A DNA stretch of 46,274 bases, taken from assembly GCA_017985935.1 (NCBI GenBank), contig JAGNWT010000026.1:1-46274 (forward strand), given 5' to 3'. The DNA is from Anaerolineales bacterium. Its GTDB lineage: Bacteria > Chloroflexota > Anaerolineae > Anaerolineales > Villigracilaceae. Of the stretch, positions 22,098 to 30,416 are shown one piece after another (within the stretch, counting starts at the first letter, position 1; each line of letters begins with the position of its first letter). Below the pieces are notes generated by a model, which was not told where the DNA came from, searched no databases, and saw only the letters and a program-made list of their open reading frames with translations. Made by a program: the position numbers and the translations under genes.

Positions 22098-24668
22098 TTA
22101 CTTGGTTACAACGAACTCAAAGGATGCAAAGGATGCGATGCTGACAACAGACGGGACAACGATCACCTCGAGGCGGTTACCGCCTACTTCAAGCTTGGAT
22201 GTGGCATCCGCATCAAGCGTGACCTGATACTGCCCCTCGCCCATGTCATTCGCCGCGCCCGAAGCGATCAACTCGCCGGTCGAGCCGAACAGCAGGTACT
22301 TCACTTCAGAGATGTCGGCGGCAGGGTAGGGTTCGCCGTTGAAGGTAACGAAGGCATCGAAGGTGGCTTCACTTCCAGCCGCAACCTGACCCGCGCCGTC
22401 CACTTCCACTTCCGCAATGCGCGGAGCGCCAAAGCGTGACCACTTATCCGCGTTGTCGGGGTAGTCGGTATTGCGGGTGAGGGTCAGTGTGCCTTCCACA
22501 GGGAAGACCTTGTCGAGGAAGAACGGACCCGTGTTGACCCAGAAGTGACCGTGGTCACCAAAGAACGCGCCTAGGTTATCGTAACGAGCCGTGGCTTCAT
22601 CCGCAGAAACAAATTCACCAAGGGTCGCGGCATACGGAATGTAGGACTCGCTGCCCGCTTGATCGAGATATTTCTTCAGGATGTCGAGGCTTGGGCCACT
22701 GATATAAGAGGTCCATTCCACGCCCAATGCGCCAGCCTTATCGGTCGAGAAGGCCAGTTCATTGTTGCTCTCGGCGAGATAGCCGAGCGCGAGAGTGTGC
22801 CAGGCGCCTTCGCCATAGGCATATTGCGGCCACCAGGTGGGATTCGGATACACCTGATTGTTCGAGACCATCACCTCTGCGTCGATGCTGAAGAAATCGT
22901 CATAGGTTTCGATGACCAGCGGGTCGGTGGAAACAATGCGCACGCCCTTGAAGTGCGAGAGGAAACCCTCGGTCGCGGCAACAGCGGCTTCGTCGTAGAT
23001 GGCGCTGTCGGGATAGGCGCTGTCAAAGACCTGGATCATGTTCATCACGAAGTCTGCCGCAGAGAGCTGGCTGCCATCGTGCCACTTGACCGAGTCGTAC
23101 ATTCCTTCGGGATAATAGACCGTGACCTTGGTCAGTGACTTCAAACCATCGGGGAACTTCTCACCGGCGGTGATGAACTTCTGGTTGGCGGCGTCCCAAT
23201 CCACCCACGCATCCGCAGGGACATCGATCGCGCTGGCGGTATCGAGGGTCAGCCAGTCGAGGGTCTTGGAAACCGGCAAGCCTTCCTGCACGGTCACTTC
23301 GGCGCGGTCCAGGCGCTGCGGCCACGCGAGACCCGTGTAGGGATCGGAGATCACAGCATTGTCACTGGTGGCGCGCTGCGGGAAGGAGTCCATGATCCAG
23401 TTCGTGCCCGCAAGGGGATTCCACGGTTCGACCATGATACCGGGCTGGGTGATGTTCACTTCGCCGCCTTCTTCACCGTCAAAACGGATGGTCTGCCCCC
23501 AGATCTGCGAGCCTTGCGGTCCGCCTGCGAGATCGCTTGCGACCACCAGGTTGCCAACACGGGGAACGAACGCAACTTCATCCACACACCAGATCTGATA
23601 GGACTCTTCCATCGAGAGGCGCAGGGCGGTATCGAACAGATCGCGGCGCTCTTCGAAGCTGCTAAAGTCATTGCTTTCGAGCGCGAGAGCGGCAGCGTCC
23701 AATTCCTCTGACGGGGTATACGCCTGCCACAATGGACCGGAAGAACCGCGCGGGGTAAAGTACGAGCTGAACTGATCGCCTTCATCGCGGTCAATGGAGG
23801 GGGAGATCCAGCCGGCAGTGTAGAGATTCCACAGACCATCGGCGGGGTTGCTTTGATTCCAGATCGGAGAAGCCTCGGAGCGGGTCTTGAACTGACGATC
23901 CACAGTAAAGCCGATGCTCTCCAATTGGTTGGAGAAATATTCGCCAATGGGTTTGCGGTTGTCTTCCACGCGGATGATGAAGATCAGGACAACAGGCTCA
24001 CCATTAAATGTCCATTTGCCATCCACCAACTCCGCGCCCATGGACTCCATCTCGGCGGCGACGGCTTCCTTCGCCTTGTCTGCATCGTAGGCGTACTTGG
24101 CTTCCAACTCGCGCAGAATATCGGCATAGCGCGCATAATCGGGGAATACCGTGGTCAGCACTGTGAAGCGCGGTTTGGCAAGACCTTTGTAAATTTCTTC
24201 CACCACATAATCGCGGTTCAAAAGCCAGTGCATGGATTCGCGGATCTTCTTGCTCGAGAACGGATTCAGGCGTCCATCGGTAAATTCCGCGGGGTTGAAC
24301 ATGATGGTATTGCTCGCGCCAACCGCGCTGGAAGAAGTCAACCCTGAATTGGATTTCAACAACTCGAAAGCCGGCGCTTCAGCAACCGTATCGGCATGGA
24401 GATCCACTTCGCCTGAAGCGATGCGGGTGATCGCAGATTCCGCCGAGCTGTCTTCAGAGATCACGATCGAATCGACCCACGCGCCTGTGCGGTCGGTCGT
24501 CTCAACAGGAGCTTCGGTTGGAGCAGCGGTTGGCGCTTCGGTCGCCGCAGCCGGAGCCTCTGTCACTGACGACGGCGCTTCGGTAGGTTCAGCCGCCGAC
24601 GGCGCACACGCCGCCAGGATCATACTGAACACCACCAATAAACTAAACAAGGCATAAACTTTTTTCAT
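22098..24668 (-). CDS. ABC transporter substrate-binding lipoprotein, apparently circularly permuted SBP family 5
   Basis: An 856-residue extracytoplasmic lipoprotein. The signal peptide ends in the lipobox LAAC near residue 22, followed by a repetitive TEAP-rich tether. Family-5 landmarks are present but in swapped order. The canonical C-terminal half comes first (ITRIASGEVDLHADT, KKIRESMHWLLNRDYVVEEIYKG, EYFSNQLESIGFTV). The canonical N-terminal half follows (GGEVNITQPGIMVEPWNPL from about 405, YTGLAWP, DSVKWHDGSQLSAADFV near 535, NTGPFFLDKVF). The last 110 residues look like an Ig-type beta domain. It is also longer than the usual 500-600 residues. ATG 24668 follows AGGAG; longer frames are not supported. 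Ligand unknown: peptide or oligosaccharide. Confidence 0.88.
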   Translation of the reverse strand: MKKVYALFSLLVVFSMILAACAPSAAEPTEAPSSVTEAPAAATEAPTAAPTEAPVETTDRTGAWVDSIVISEDSSAESAITRIASGEVDLHADTVAEAPAFELLKSNSGLTSSSAVGASNTIMFNPAEFTDGRLNPFSSKKIRESMHWLLNRDYVVEEIYKGLAKPRFTVLTTVFPDYARYADILRELEAKYAYDADKAKEAVAAEMESMGAELVDGKWTFNGEPVVLIFIIRVEDNRKPIGEYFSNQLESIGFTVDRQFKTRSEASPIWNQSNPADGLWNLYTAGWISPSIDRDEGDQFSSYFTPRGSSGPLWQAYTPSEELDAAALALESNDFSSFEERRDLFDTALRLSMEESYQIWCVDEVAFVPRVGNLVVASDLAGGPQGSQIWGQTIRFDGEEGGEVNITQPGIMVEPWNPLAGTNWIMDSFPQRATSDNAVISDPYTGLAWPQRLDRAEVTVQEGLPVSKTLDWLTLDTASAIDVPADAWVDWDAANQKFITAGEKFPDGLKSLTKVTVYYPEGMYDSVKWHDGSQLSAADFVMNMIQVFDSAYPDSAIYDEAAVAATEGFLSHFKGVRIVSTDPLVIETYDDFFSIDAEVMVSNNQVYPNPTWWPQYAYGEGAWHTLALGYLAESNNELAFSTDKAGALGVEWTSYISGPSLDILKKYLDQAGSESYIPYAATLGEFVSADEATARYDNLGAFFGDHGHFWVNTGPFFLDKVFPVEGTLTLTRNTDYPDNADKWSRFGAPRIAEVEVDGAGQVAAGSEATFDAFVTFNGEPYPAADISEVKYLLFGSTGELIASGAANDMGEGQYQVTLDADATSKLEVGGNRLEVIVVPSVVSIASFASFEFVVTK

Positions 24669-24726
24669 TCTCTTTTCTCCTATTATTGAATTCGACAAAT
24701 GAGATCGCGGACAAGGAAAACTGCAA
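24643..24726 (-). CDS. possible leader peptide before the binding-protein gene
   Basis: A TTG codon at 24726 lies seven bases after AAGGAGG, a perfect Shine-Dalgarno sequence that the main gene start does not use. It opens a 27-codon frame (MQFSLSAISFVEFNN then RRKENEKSLCLV) that overlaps the first 26 bases of the binding-protein gene in another frame. It could be a regulatory upstream ORF. It could also be an accident of a purine-rich leader. Confidence 0.3.
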   Translation of the reverse strand: MQFSLSAISFVEFNNRRKENEKSLCLV

Positions 24727-24762
24727 CTGACCACCTCCTTATCAAAACCCTATTTACGGTCG

Positions 24763-24799
24763 GAGGCGGATGCCAGTGCTTCACACCAACATCCGCCTC
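24763..24799 (-). promoter_or_regulatory. hairpin in the leader of the ABC operon
   Basis: GAGGCGGATG (24763-24772 on the plus strand) is perfectly complementary to 24790-24799. The 17-base centre can form a further GTG/CAC stem around a 5-base loop. It is about 95 bases before the binding-protein start, within the predicted leader transcript. No T run follows, so it is not a simple terminator. Confidence 0.55.
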
Positions 24800-24859
24800 G
24801 CCTGCCATACTGCGTTTGCTTTCTTTGAGGAGAGAAGCATCTTCGCCAAGAGTGCCCTT

Positions 24860-24888
24860 ATGATACGGACTCCATAAAAAAATGTCAT
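24860..24888 (-). promoter_or_regulatory. promoter of the ABC transporter operon
   Basis: On the minus strand, ATGACA (24888-24883) and TATCAT (24865-24860) each match the consensus at five of six positions with a spacing of exactly 17 bp. Transcription would begin near 24853, giving a leader of about 185 bases. Confidence 0.65.
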
Positions 24889-24978
24889 GCGCCTGTGTAT
24901 CTGTATTTGCACATCCATTGGAATGGTTCGCGCCTAACACACTCCCGCGGGTTTCCCCCTGCTCCTCCCATTCAAAAA

Positions 24979-24996
24979 ACCCTACTGGAGTAGGGT
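24979..24996. promoter_or_regulatory. dyad CCCTACT-GG-AGTAGGG, operator candidate
   Basis: Two 7-base arms (24980-24986 and 24989-24995) form an inverted repeat centred about 50 bases upstream of the predicted start of the sensor kinase, just before its -35 element. This is the place expected for an activator such as the NarL-type regulator encoded downstream. On the minus strand it is followed by six T residues, so it could also stop leftward transcripts. Confidence 0.45.
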
Positions 24997-25003
24997 CTCT
25001 GAA

Positions 25004-25033
25004 TTCACATGGCATCTGCAAACTGCATATAAT
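25004..25033 (+). promoter_or_regulatory. promoter of the propeller sensor kinase
   Basis: TTCACA (25004-25009, five of six) is followed after 18 bp by a perfect TATAAT (25028-25033). The start would be near 25040, only a few bases before ATG 25044. No Shine-Dalgarno sequence is present, so the mRNA is probably leaderless. Confidence 0.65.
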
Positions 25034-25043
25034 TACGACCATC

Positions 25044-28000
25044 ATGCGCGGATTTCTCCCACGACTTATATTCCTGACCGCCCTGCTGACCGCCGCCTGC
25101 GGGACAATCAGCCCTGCCGCCGCGCCGAAGGATACCTACGCCACCGCATCGCCTGTCGAACCGCAGCCTGCCTCTGTTTCGAGCGAAACATCCGCACCGC
25201 TCAATACCACCTACCGCAGGAACATCCGCTTTGAGCAATTCGGTCTGGAAGAAGGACTCTCGCAAAGTGTCGTCAATGTCATCATTCAGGACCGGGTCGG
25301 ATTTTTATGGATCGGCACTCAAGATGGATTGAACCGCTACGATGGCTACAACTTCAAGATCTACAAGCCCGATCCCGACAACCCAAACAGCCTGAGCGAC
25401 CGCTGGATCACCGCCCTCGCTGAAGACCCGCAGGGTTATTTATGGGTTGGCACCCGCCTTGGCGGCTTGAACCGCTACGACCCCGTGAGCGGAAAGTTCA
25501 AACGCTACATGAATAACCTGACAGACTCTCAAAGCCTGGGCAGTAATCAAGTCACCTCCCTGCAGGCAGATACGCGCGGAATTTGGGTCGGCACCGAATA
25601 CGGGCTGGACTTCTTCGACTACCAGACCGAAACCTTCACCCATCACCGCTCATCTTCTGAAGACCCTTCGAGCCTGAGCAGCAATCTGGTCAGCGCCCTC
25701 TTCAAAGATTCACAGGGCATGTTATGGGTCGGCACCCTGAACGGCGGCGTGAACGTGTACGACGAAACCGCAGGCACATTTGCCAGCTACAAGTACGAAG
25801 AGGATAACTCCGCGAGCCTGAGCAACAACCGCGTATCGAGCATAGCCGAAGGCTCAGATGGCAGCCTATGGATCGGCACCGCCAACGGGCTTAATCGATT
25901 CGAAGCCGAAGAAAAAACATTTACCCATTTTAAAAATATTCCAGAGAACACCGACTCGCTCGGCGGGAATGTGATCTTCGAGATCTACAAAGACCGCTCC
26001 GGCGGGTTGTGGATCGGCACCAACAACGGACTGGATCGCTACGACGATGTCGAGCGGAAGTTCTATCACTACCAGAACCAGCCGGGCGTGCCCAACACCA
26101 TCAGCAACAATGCCGTGCTATCCATCTTTGAAGACAACAGCAATGTGCTGTGGATCGGCACCCACGGCGGAGGTTTGAACAAATACAACCGCCAACAGGA
26201 TAAGTTCACCTATTACCGCAACAACCCCGCCGACCCCAACAGCCTGAGCGGCAACATCATCCTCCCGATCTACGTGGACCAAAAAGGCATACTCTGGATC
26301 GGCACCAATCGCGGGTTGGACAAGTTCGAACCTGCCACAGGGCAATTCACCCACTACCAGCACGACCCCGCGAATAATAGAAGCCTGATCAGCGATGATG
26401 TGGTCGCGCTTCAAATGGATTACACCGGCATCTTGTGGGTCGGCACCATGCGCGGGCTGGACCGCTTCAACCCGGCAACGGGCATATTCACCCACTTCCA
26501 GCCCGATGCCAACATCCCAAACAACATCACCAACTCGCCCATCTACTCGATCTATGAAGACTCTTCACTCAATTTGTGGATCGGCACTGGGATCGGGCTG
26601 TATCTATTCAATGAATTCGACCGATCCTTCACTCCGTACGAATCAGACGAGAGCGACCCGGTCAGTTTCTTTGGCGACCAGATCAATATCATCTACGAAG
26701 ACAACGATAAGAACCTGTGGGTTGGCACATTTGAAAGCGGATTGAAACGCCTCAATCCCCGCAAGACCGAAGTCACCCAATACAAAAACGACCCCGAAGA
26801 TATGACCAGCCTCGGCAATGACTCGGTCATGAGCATTATTCAAGACGAGAACGATACGATCTGGATCGGAACCGCAGGCGGCGGATTGAACCGCTACGAA
26901 CCCGAAACCGATTCTTTCACCCGCTTCACAGAAAAGGATGGACTGCCGAACGACGTGATCTACGGCATCCTTGAAGATTCAACCGGCAACCTGTGGGTCA
27001 GCACCAACTTTGGGCTGTCTCGCTTCGACCCGCGCACCGAGACCTTCCGCAACTACACAGCCAGCGACGGATTGCAAAGCAACGAGTTCAACCAGAACGC
27101 CTACGCGGTGGACTCGAGCGGCAACCTGTATTTTGGCGGCGTGAACGGGCTGAACAGCTTCACCCCTGAAAATATCAAAGACAATCCGCTGCACCCGCAT
27201 GTGGCGTTGACCTCCATCACCAAAGACGGCATCCCATTAAATTCCAGCGGCACAACCGAATACCTGAAAGAGATCACCCTCACCTGGCCTGAAGATTCCT
27301 TCGAATTTGAATTCACATCCTTTGCATACGGTCAGCCGTCCAAAAATCAATACGCTTATATGCTCGAAGGGTTCGACAGTGACTGGAAGAACATCGACAA
27401 GCAGCGAAACGGACGTTACACCAACCTGCCCGGCGGAACTTACACCCTGAAACTGCGCGGCTCGAACAGCGACGGCACATGGAACGAAGAAGGTCAATCG
27501 ATCAAGGTCACGATCGTTCCGCCATTTTGGGAAACCTGGTGGTTCCGCAGTCTGTCATTTTTTGTGCTGGTCACGGTCATTGCGGCAGGACTGCGCTGGC
27601 GCGTCAAGAGCATTCAAAGACGTAATTACGAATTGGAGAACCTCGTCCAAAAACGCACCGCTGACCTGCAAAAGCGCACCGGCGAGATCGAGGCCCTTTA
27701 TCAAGCCGACGAACGCATCCTGCGAAACGTCACATTGAACCAGGTCTTCCAAACCCTGGTGGATGTCTCTGTCTCGGTACTGAAAGCCGACCGCAGTGTG
27801 GTTTTCACCTGGAGCGAGGAGCAGCAAAAGATCCTGCCCCGCGTCAGTCACAGCTTCCGCCCCGAGACCTTGAACGCGCTCACCTTTGACGAAGGTGAAG
27901 GCATGATCGGTCAGGCGATGAACACCGGGAACCCGGTCATTGTTTCAGACTTGAATCTCAAAACCCTGCGGGCGGATATCCAGACCGTCATCGGCAGGGA

Positions 28001-28811
28001 AGGCATTCAGTCCTTCGCGCATTTCCCGATCGTGGTGGATGGAAGGGTGGTGGCGGTTTTCAATGTTGCGTACACCCGCCCGAATGCGCTCAACGAAGAT
28101 GCGATCCGCCTGTTCACTTCGCTGGTGAATCGGGCGGCGCTCTCGATCGCCAACATGGAACTCTTCGAGCAGACAAAGGATCTGGCTGTGATGGAAGAAC
28201 GCAACCGTCTCGCCCGCGACCTGCACGACAGCGCGAAGCAAAAGGCTTTCGCGGCACTCGCCCAGTTGGGCACTGCCAACGGCATTTTCAAATCGCGCCC
28301 CGAAGAAGCCAACATCCACATCGCCGAAGCAGAAACGCTGGTATACGATGTCATTCAGGAATTGACCTTCCTCATTCAGGAGATCTATCCCTTCGCACTG
28401 CAAGAGAAGGGACTGCCCACAACCCTGCGTGAATATATCTTCGAGTGGGAAAACCGCAACGACGCAATGGTCAACCTCACGATCCAGAATGAACGCACGC
28501 TCCCGCTGGAAACCGAGCAGGCGGTTTATCGGGTCATTCAAGAATCGCTCGCCAACATTTCCCGTCACAGCAAGGCAAAGCGGGTGGAGATCTCGCTCTC
28601 GTATTCAACAGACCTTTTGCAGATCACCATCGCAGACGATGGCTGCGGCTTCGACATGGAACAAAAAGCCAAAGGCATGGGGTTCCGTTCCATGCGCGAA
28701 CGCATTGCCAGTGTGCGCGGCACATTACAGGTGCAAAGCGCGCCGCGTCAGGGCACGCGTTTGATCGCGCAGCTCCCAATCAAAAATCAGTTGGAGGTAG
28801 TAAAAGCATGA
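25044..28811 (+). CDS. membrane sensor histidine kinase with 14-repeat beta-propeller sensor
   Basis: A 1255-residue two-component sensor. The N-terminal signal (FLPRLIFLTALLTAACG) has a lipobox-like TAAC. Residues about 66-705 contain fourteen copies of the (L/I)W(I/V)GT-x-x-GLxR(Y/F) repeat, enough for two seven-bladed propellers. A Y_Y_Y domain (about 760-830: YAYMLEGFDSDWKNI, LPGGTYTLKLRGSN) precedes one membrane helix (about 833-853). Inside the cell follow a short coiled coil, a GAF domain (about 885-1045), the HisKA_3 H-box ARDLHDSAKQ (about 1057) and the HATPase domain (QESLANISRHS, DDGCGFD, GMGFRSMRERI). It should sense an external sugar or glycan and phosphorylate the overlapping downstream regulator. 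I choose ATG 25044, not frames starting upstream, because it gives a signal peptide and fits the promoter. Confidence 0.9.
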   Translation: MRGFLPRLIFLTALLTAACGTISPAAAPKDTYATASPVEPQPASVSSETSAPLNTTYRRNIRFEQFGLEEGLSQSVVNVIIQDRVGFLWIGTQDGLNRYDGYNFKIYKPDPDNPNSLSDRWITALAEDPQGYLWVGTRLGGLNRYDPVSGKFKRYMNNLTDSQSLGSNQVTSLQADTRGIWVGTEYGLDFFDYQTETFTHHRSSSEDPSSLSSNLVSALFKDSQGMLWVGTLNGGVNVYDETAGTFASYKYEEDNSASLSNNRVSSIAEGSDGSLWIGTANGLNRFEAEEKTFTHFKNIPENTDSLGGNVIFEIYKDRSGGLWIGTNNGLDRYDDVERKFYHYQNQPGVPNTISNNAVLSIFEDNSNVLWIGTHGGGLNKYNRQQDKFTYYRNNPADPNSLSGNIILPIYVDQKGILWIGTNRGLDKFEPATGQFTHYQHDPANNRSLISDDVVALQMDYTGILWVGTMRGLDRFNPATGIFTHFQPDANIPNNITNSPIYSIYEDSSLNLWIGTGIGLYLFNEFDRSFTPYESDESDPVSFFGDQINIIYEDNDKNLWVGTFESGLKRLNPRKTEVTQYKNDPEDMTSLGNDSVMSIIQDENDTIWIGTAGGGLNRYEPETDSFTRFTEKDGLPNDVIYGILEDSTGNLWVSTNFGLSRFDPRTETFRNYTASDGLQSNEFNQNAYAVDSSGNLYFGGVNGLNSFTPENIKDNPLHPHVALTSITKDGIPLNSSGTTEYLKEITLTWPEDSFEFEFTSFAYGQPSKNQYAYMLEGFDSDWKNIDKQRNGRYTNLPGGTYTLKLRGSNSDGTWNEEGQSIKVTIVPPFWETWWFRSLSFFVLVTVIAAGLRWRVKSIQRRNYELENLVQKRTADLQKRTGEIEALYQADERILRNVTLNQVFQTLVDVSVSVLKADRSVVFTWSEEQQKILPRVSHSFRPETLNALTFDEGEGMIGQAMNTGNPVIVSDLNLKTLRADIQTVIGREGIQSFAHFPIVVDGRVVAVFNVAYTRPNALNEDAIRLFTSLVNRAALSIANMELFEQTKDLAVMEERNRLARDLHDSAKQKAFAALAQLGTANGIFKSRPEEANIHIAEAETLVYDVIQELTFLIQEIYPFALQEKGLPTTLREYIFEWENRNDAMVNLTIQNERTLPLETEQAVYRVIQESLANISRHSKAKRVEISLSYSTDLLQITIADDGCGFDMEQKAKGMGFRSMRERIASVRGTLQVQSAPRQGTRLIAQLPIKNQLEVVKA

Positions 28812-29479
28812 AACATCACCGAACCAGCATCCTGATCGTGGATGACCACGAAGTGGTCCGAAACGGAATCCGCTCATATCTTGAAACCATCTCAAATTTT
28901 CAGGTGGTCGGCGAAGCCTCCTCGGGCGAGGAAGCCATCAGCATGGTCTCCGAGTTGATCCCCGATATTGTCCTGCTCGACCTGATCATGCCTGGCATGG
29001 ATGGAATTGAGACTACCCGCCGCGTCAAACAGATCAGCCCGCGCACCCAGGTGGTGGTGCTCACCTCGTATCATGAGGATGTACACATCTTCCCCGCATT
29101 GAAGGCAGGCGCGATCTCGTACATTCTGAAAGATATGAAGATGGAAAAACTTGTGGATGTGCTTCATCGTGCTGTGCAAGGAGAGGTCACCCTGCACCCG
29201 ACCGTGGCGGCGCGTGTGCTGCAAAACATCCGCGGCAACAACGGCGAAGATCAGCCTCTGTTCACCGAGCTGACAGACCGGGAAACAGATGTGCTTAAAT
29301 TGATCGCGAACGGAATGACCAACAGCCAGATCGCCGATAAACTGGTCATCAGCGAGAACACGGTCAAGGGGCATGTCAGCAACATCCTCAGCAAACTGCA
29401 CCTCGCAGACCGCACTCAGGTGGCCGTCTATGCCTGGAGGCAGGGAATTGTTCACAGGAAAAGCGCTACAGAGAATTAG
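28808..29479 (+). CDS. NarL/LuxR-family response regulator
   Basis: A 223-residue transcription factor and the cognate partner of the propeller kinase, whose stop codon its start overlaps (ATGA). The receiver domain (residues 1-125) has the acidic pair in LIVDDHEVV, the phospho-Asp in IVLLDLIMPG (about 57), Thr/Ser in VVLTSYHED and Lys in ILKDMKME. The C-terminal LuxR-type HTH (about 150-215) contains LTDRETDVLKLIANGMTNSQIADKLVISENTVKGHVSNILSKL in typical form. All phosphotransfer residues are present. A likely target is the divergent ABC operon or its own promoter. It is followed by a strong bidirectional terminator. Confidence 0.95.
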   Translation: MKHHRTSILIVDDHEVVRNGIRSYLETISNFQVVGEASSGEEAISMVSELIPDIVLLDLIMPGMDGIETTRRVKQISPRTQVVVLTSYHEDVHIFPALKAGAISYILKDMKMEKLVDVLHRAVQGEVTLHPTVAARVLQNIRGNNGEDQPLFTELTDRETDVLKLIANGMTNSQIADKLVISENTVKGHVSNILSKLHLADRTQVAVYAWRQGIVHRKSATEN

Positions 29480-29490
29480 CCCGATCATCG

Positions 29491-29534
29491 ATAAATAAAA
29501 AGACACGGTCATTTGACCGTGTCTTTTTATTTAT
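29491..29534. terminator. bidirectional terminator, 21-bp perfect inverted repeat
   Basis: The arms 29491-29511 and 29514-29534 are perfectly complementary with a nominal 2-base centre (effective tetraloop ATTT). The GC-rich core GACACGGTC is flanked by A5 on one side and T5 on the other, so it works as an intrinsic terminator in both directions. It serves the convergent response regulator (+) and DsbA-like (-) genes. Confidence 0.95.
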
Positions 29535-29546
29535 CTTGTGACGACT

Positions 29547-30287
29547 TTATTGTCCGATCTCAGCCAGAGCGGCATCGATCTCCAGTTTGAAGGCATCGTA
29601 TCCCTGCGCGCCTTCGATCAGCCTGGTCTTGGGTTCGCCATTGACCGTGTACGTCAGAACGAAGGAAGGTGTGGCTTTGATGCCTGCGATGGTCGCGTTC
29701 TTTGCATCTTGATTCACGCGGTCGCGGTGATCGCCGCCATTGTAGCAGGAGTTGAACTGATCCATATCCAGCCCGATCTTTTCAGCGAAGGCGCTCAATC
29801 TGCGGTCGGTGTAATTGCCGACGTTTTCACCGGTCTGGTTGGCGAAGATGATATCGTGCATTTCCCAGAACTTCTCCTGGTCGCCGGCGCAGTAGGCGGC
29901 TTCAGCCGCTGCGGCAGATTCAGGTCCGATGAAATCGCCAAATGAATTGTAGACGAAGTACACGGTTCCGTCTGCCACGTAGGATTCCATGATCTGAGAT
30001 TCGGTCTCTTCAAAGAAGATGCGGCAGTACGGGCACTGGAAATCGGAATATTCATCGATGCGGATCGGGGCGTCGGGATTGCCTGCAGCATTAAACTTTA
30101 CCTGCGAGCGGGTCATTTCAGGCGCGGTCGAAATATCTCCAACAGGCTTGAAGTTTGGATAAATGATCAAAAATGCAACAAGGATCGCGACAATGCTGAT
30201 CAACCCGATACCCAAAAGTCGATTCCGCATATCTTTTCGGCGTATTTGCTCGCGGCGAGCCTGCCGCTTGCTTATTTCTTTTGTCAT
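29547..30287 (-). CDS. membrane-anchored DsbA-family thioredoxin-fold protein
   Basis: A 246-residue protein with a basic N-terminus, one membrane helix (LLGIGLISIVAILVAFLIIYP, about 22-42) and an extracytoplasmic thioredoxin-fold domain. The active-site CPYC lies in DEYSDFQCPYCRIFFEE (about 85). The helical insertion and the GIKATPSFVLTYTVNG segment supply the conserved cis-Pro (TPS). This is the thioredoxin_4/BdbD-like group, which introduces or shuffles disulfides in exported proteins. ATG 30287 follows AGGAGAGAGAGT, and an upstream in-frame start is not needed. It is monocistronic. Confidence 0.9.
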   Translation of the reverse strand: MTKEISKRQARREQIRRKDMRNRLLGIGLISIVAILVAFLIIYPNFKPVGDISTAPEMTRSQVKFNAAGNPDAPIRIDEYSDFQCPYCRIFFEETESQIMESYVADGTVYFVYNSFGDFIGPESAAAAEAAYCAGDQEKFWEMHDIIFANQTGENVGNYTDRRLSAFAEKIGLDMDQFNSCYNGGDHRDRVNQDAKNATIAGIKATPSFVLTYTVNGEPKTRLIEGAQGYDAFKLEIDAALAEIGQ

Positions 30288-30322
30288 ACTCTCTCTCCTA
30301 TAAGGTTTTTTGATGGCTGCGA

Positions 30323-30351
30323 ATTTTGCCATGCAGAAGTGGATTTGTCCA
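30323..30351 (-). promoter_or_regulatory. promoter of the DsbA-like gene
   Basis: On the minus strand, TGGACA (30351-30346, five of six) and CAAAAT (30328-30323, four of six) are 17 bp apart. Transcription would start near 30316 with a leader of about 29 bases that contains the Shine-Dalgarno sequence. Confidence 0.5.
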
Positions 30352-30416
30352 GTGGTGGACCTTCTGCGGCAAAATAACGGTCAGGTGAAATCATGACGCA
30401 GCGCCGCGCAGATTTT

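Larger units (their letters stand above)
24669..25043. other. 375-base divergent regulatory region
   Basis: No convincing full gene lies here. Leftward it holds a near-consensus promoter (24860-24888), a leader of about 185 bases with a strong hairpin (24763-24799) and a perfect unused Shine-Dalgarno sequence (24734-24740). Rightward it holds a dyad (24979-24996) and a strong promoter (25004-25033) for the propeller sensor kinase. A frame of 120 codons on the minus strand is judged non-coding. Confidence 0.7.

Noticed and set aside
24763..24799. Known riboswitch in the transporter leader
   Set aside because: Only one clear hairpin is visible and I do not recognise the conserved core of any riboswitch class.
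24683..25045. 120-codon minus-strand frame in the divergent regulatory region
   Set aside because: It spans promoter elements, has no family resemblance, and overlaps the predicted leader; it is better explained as non-coding.
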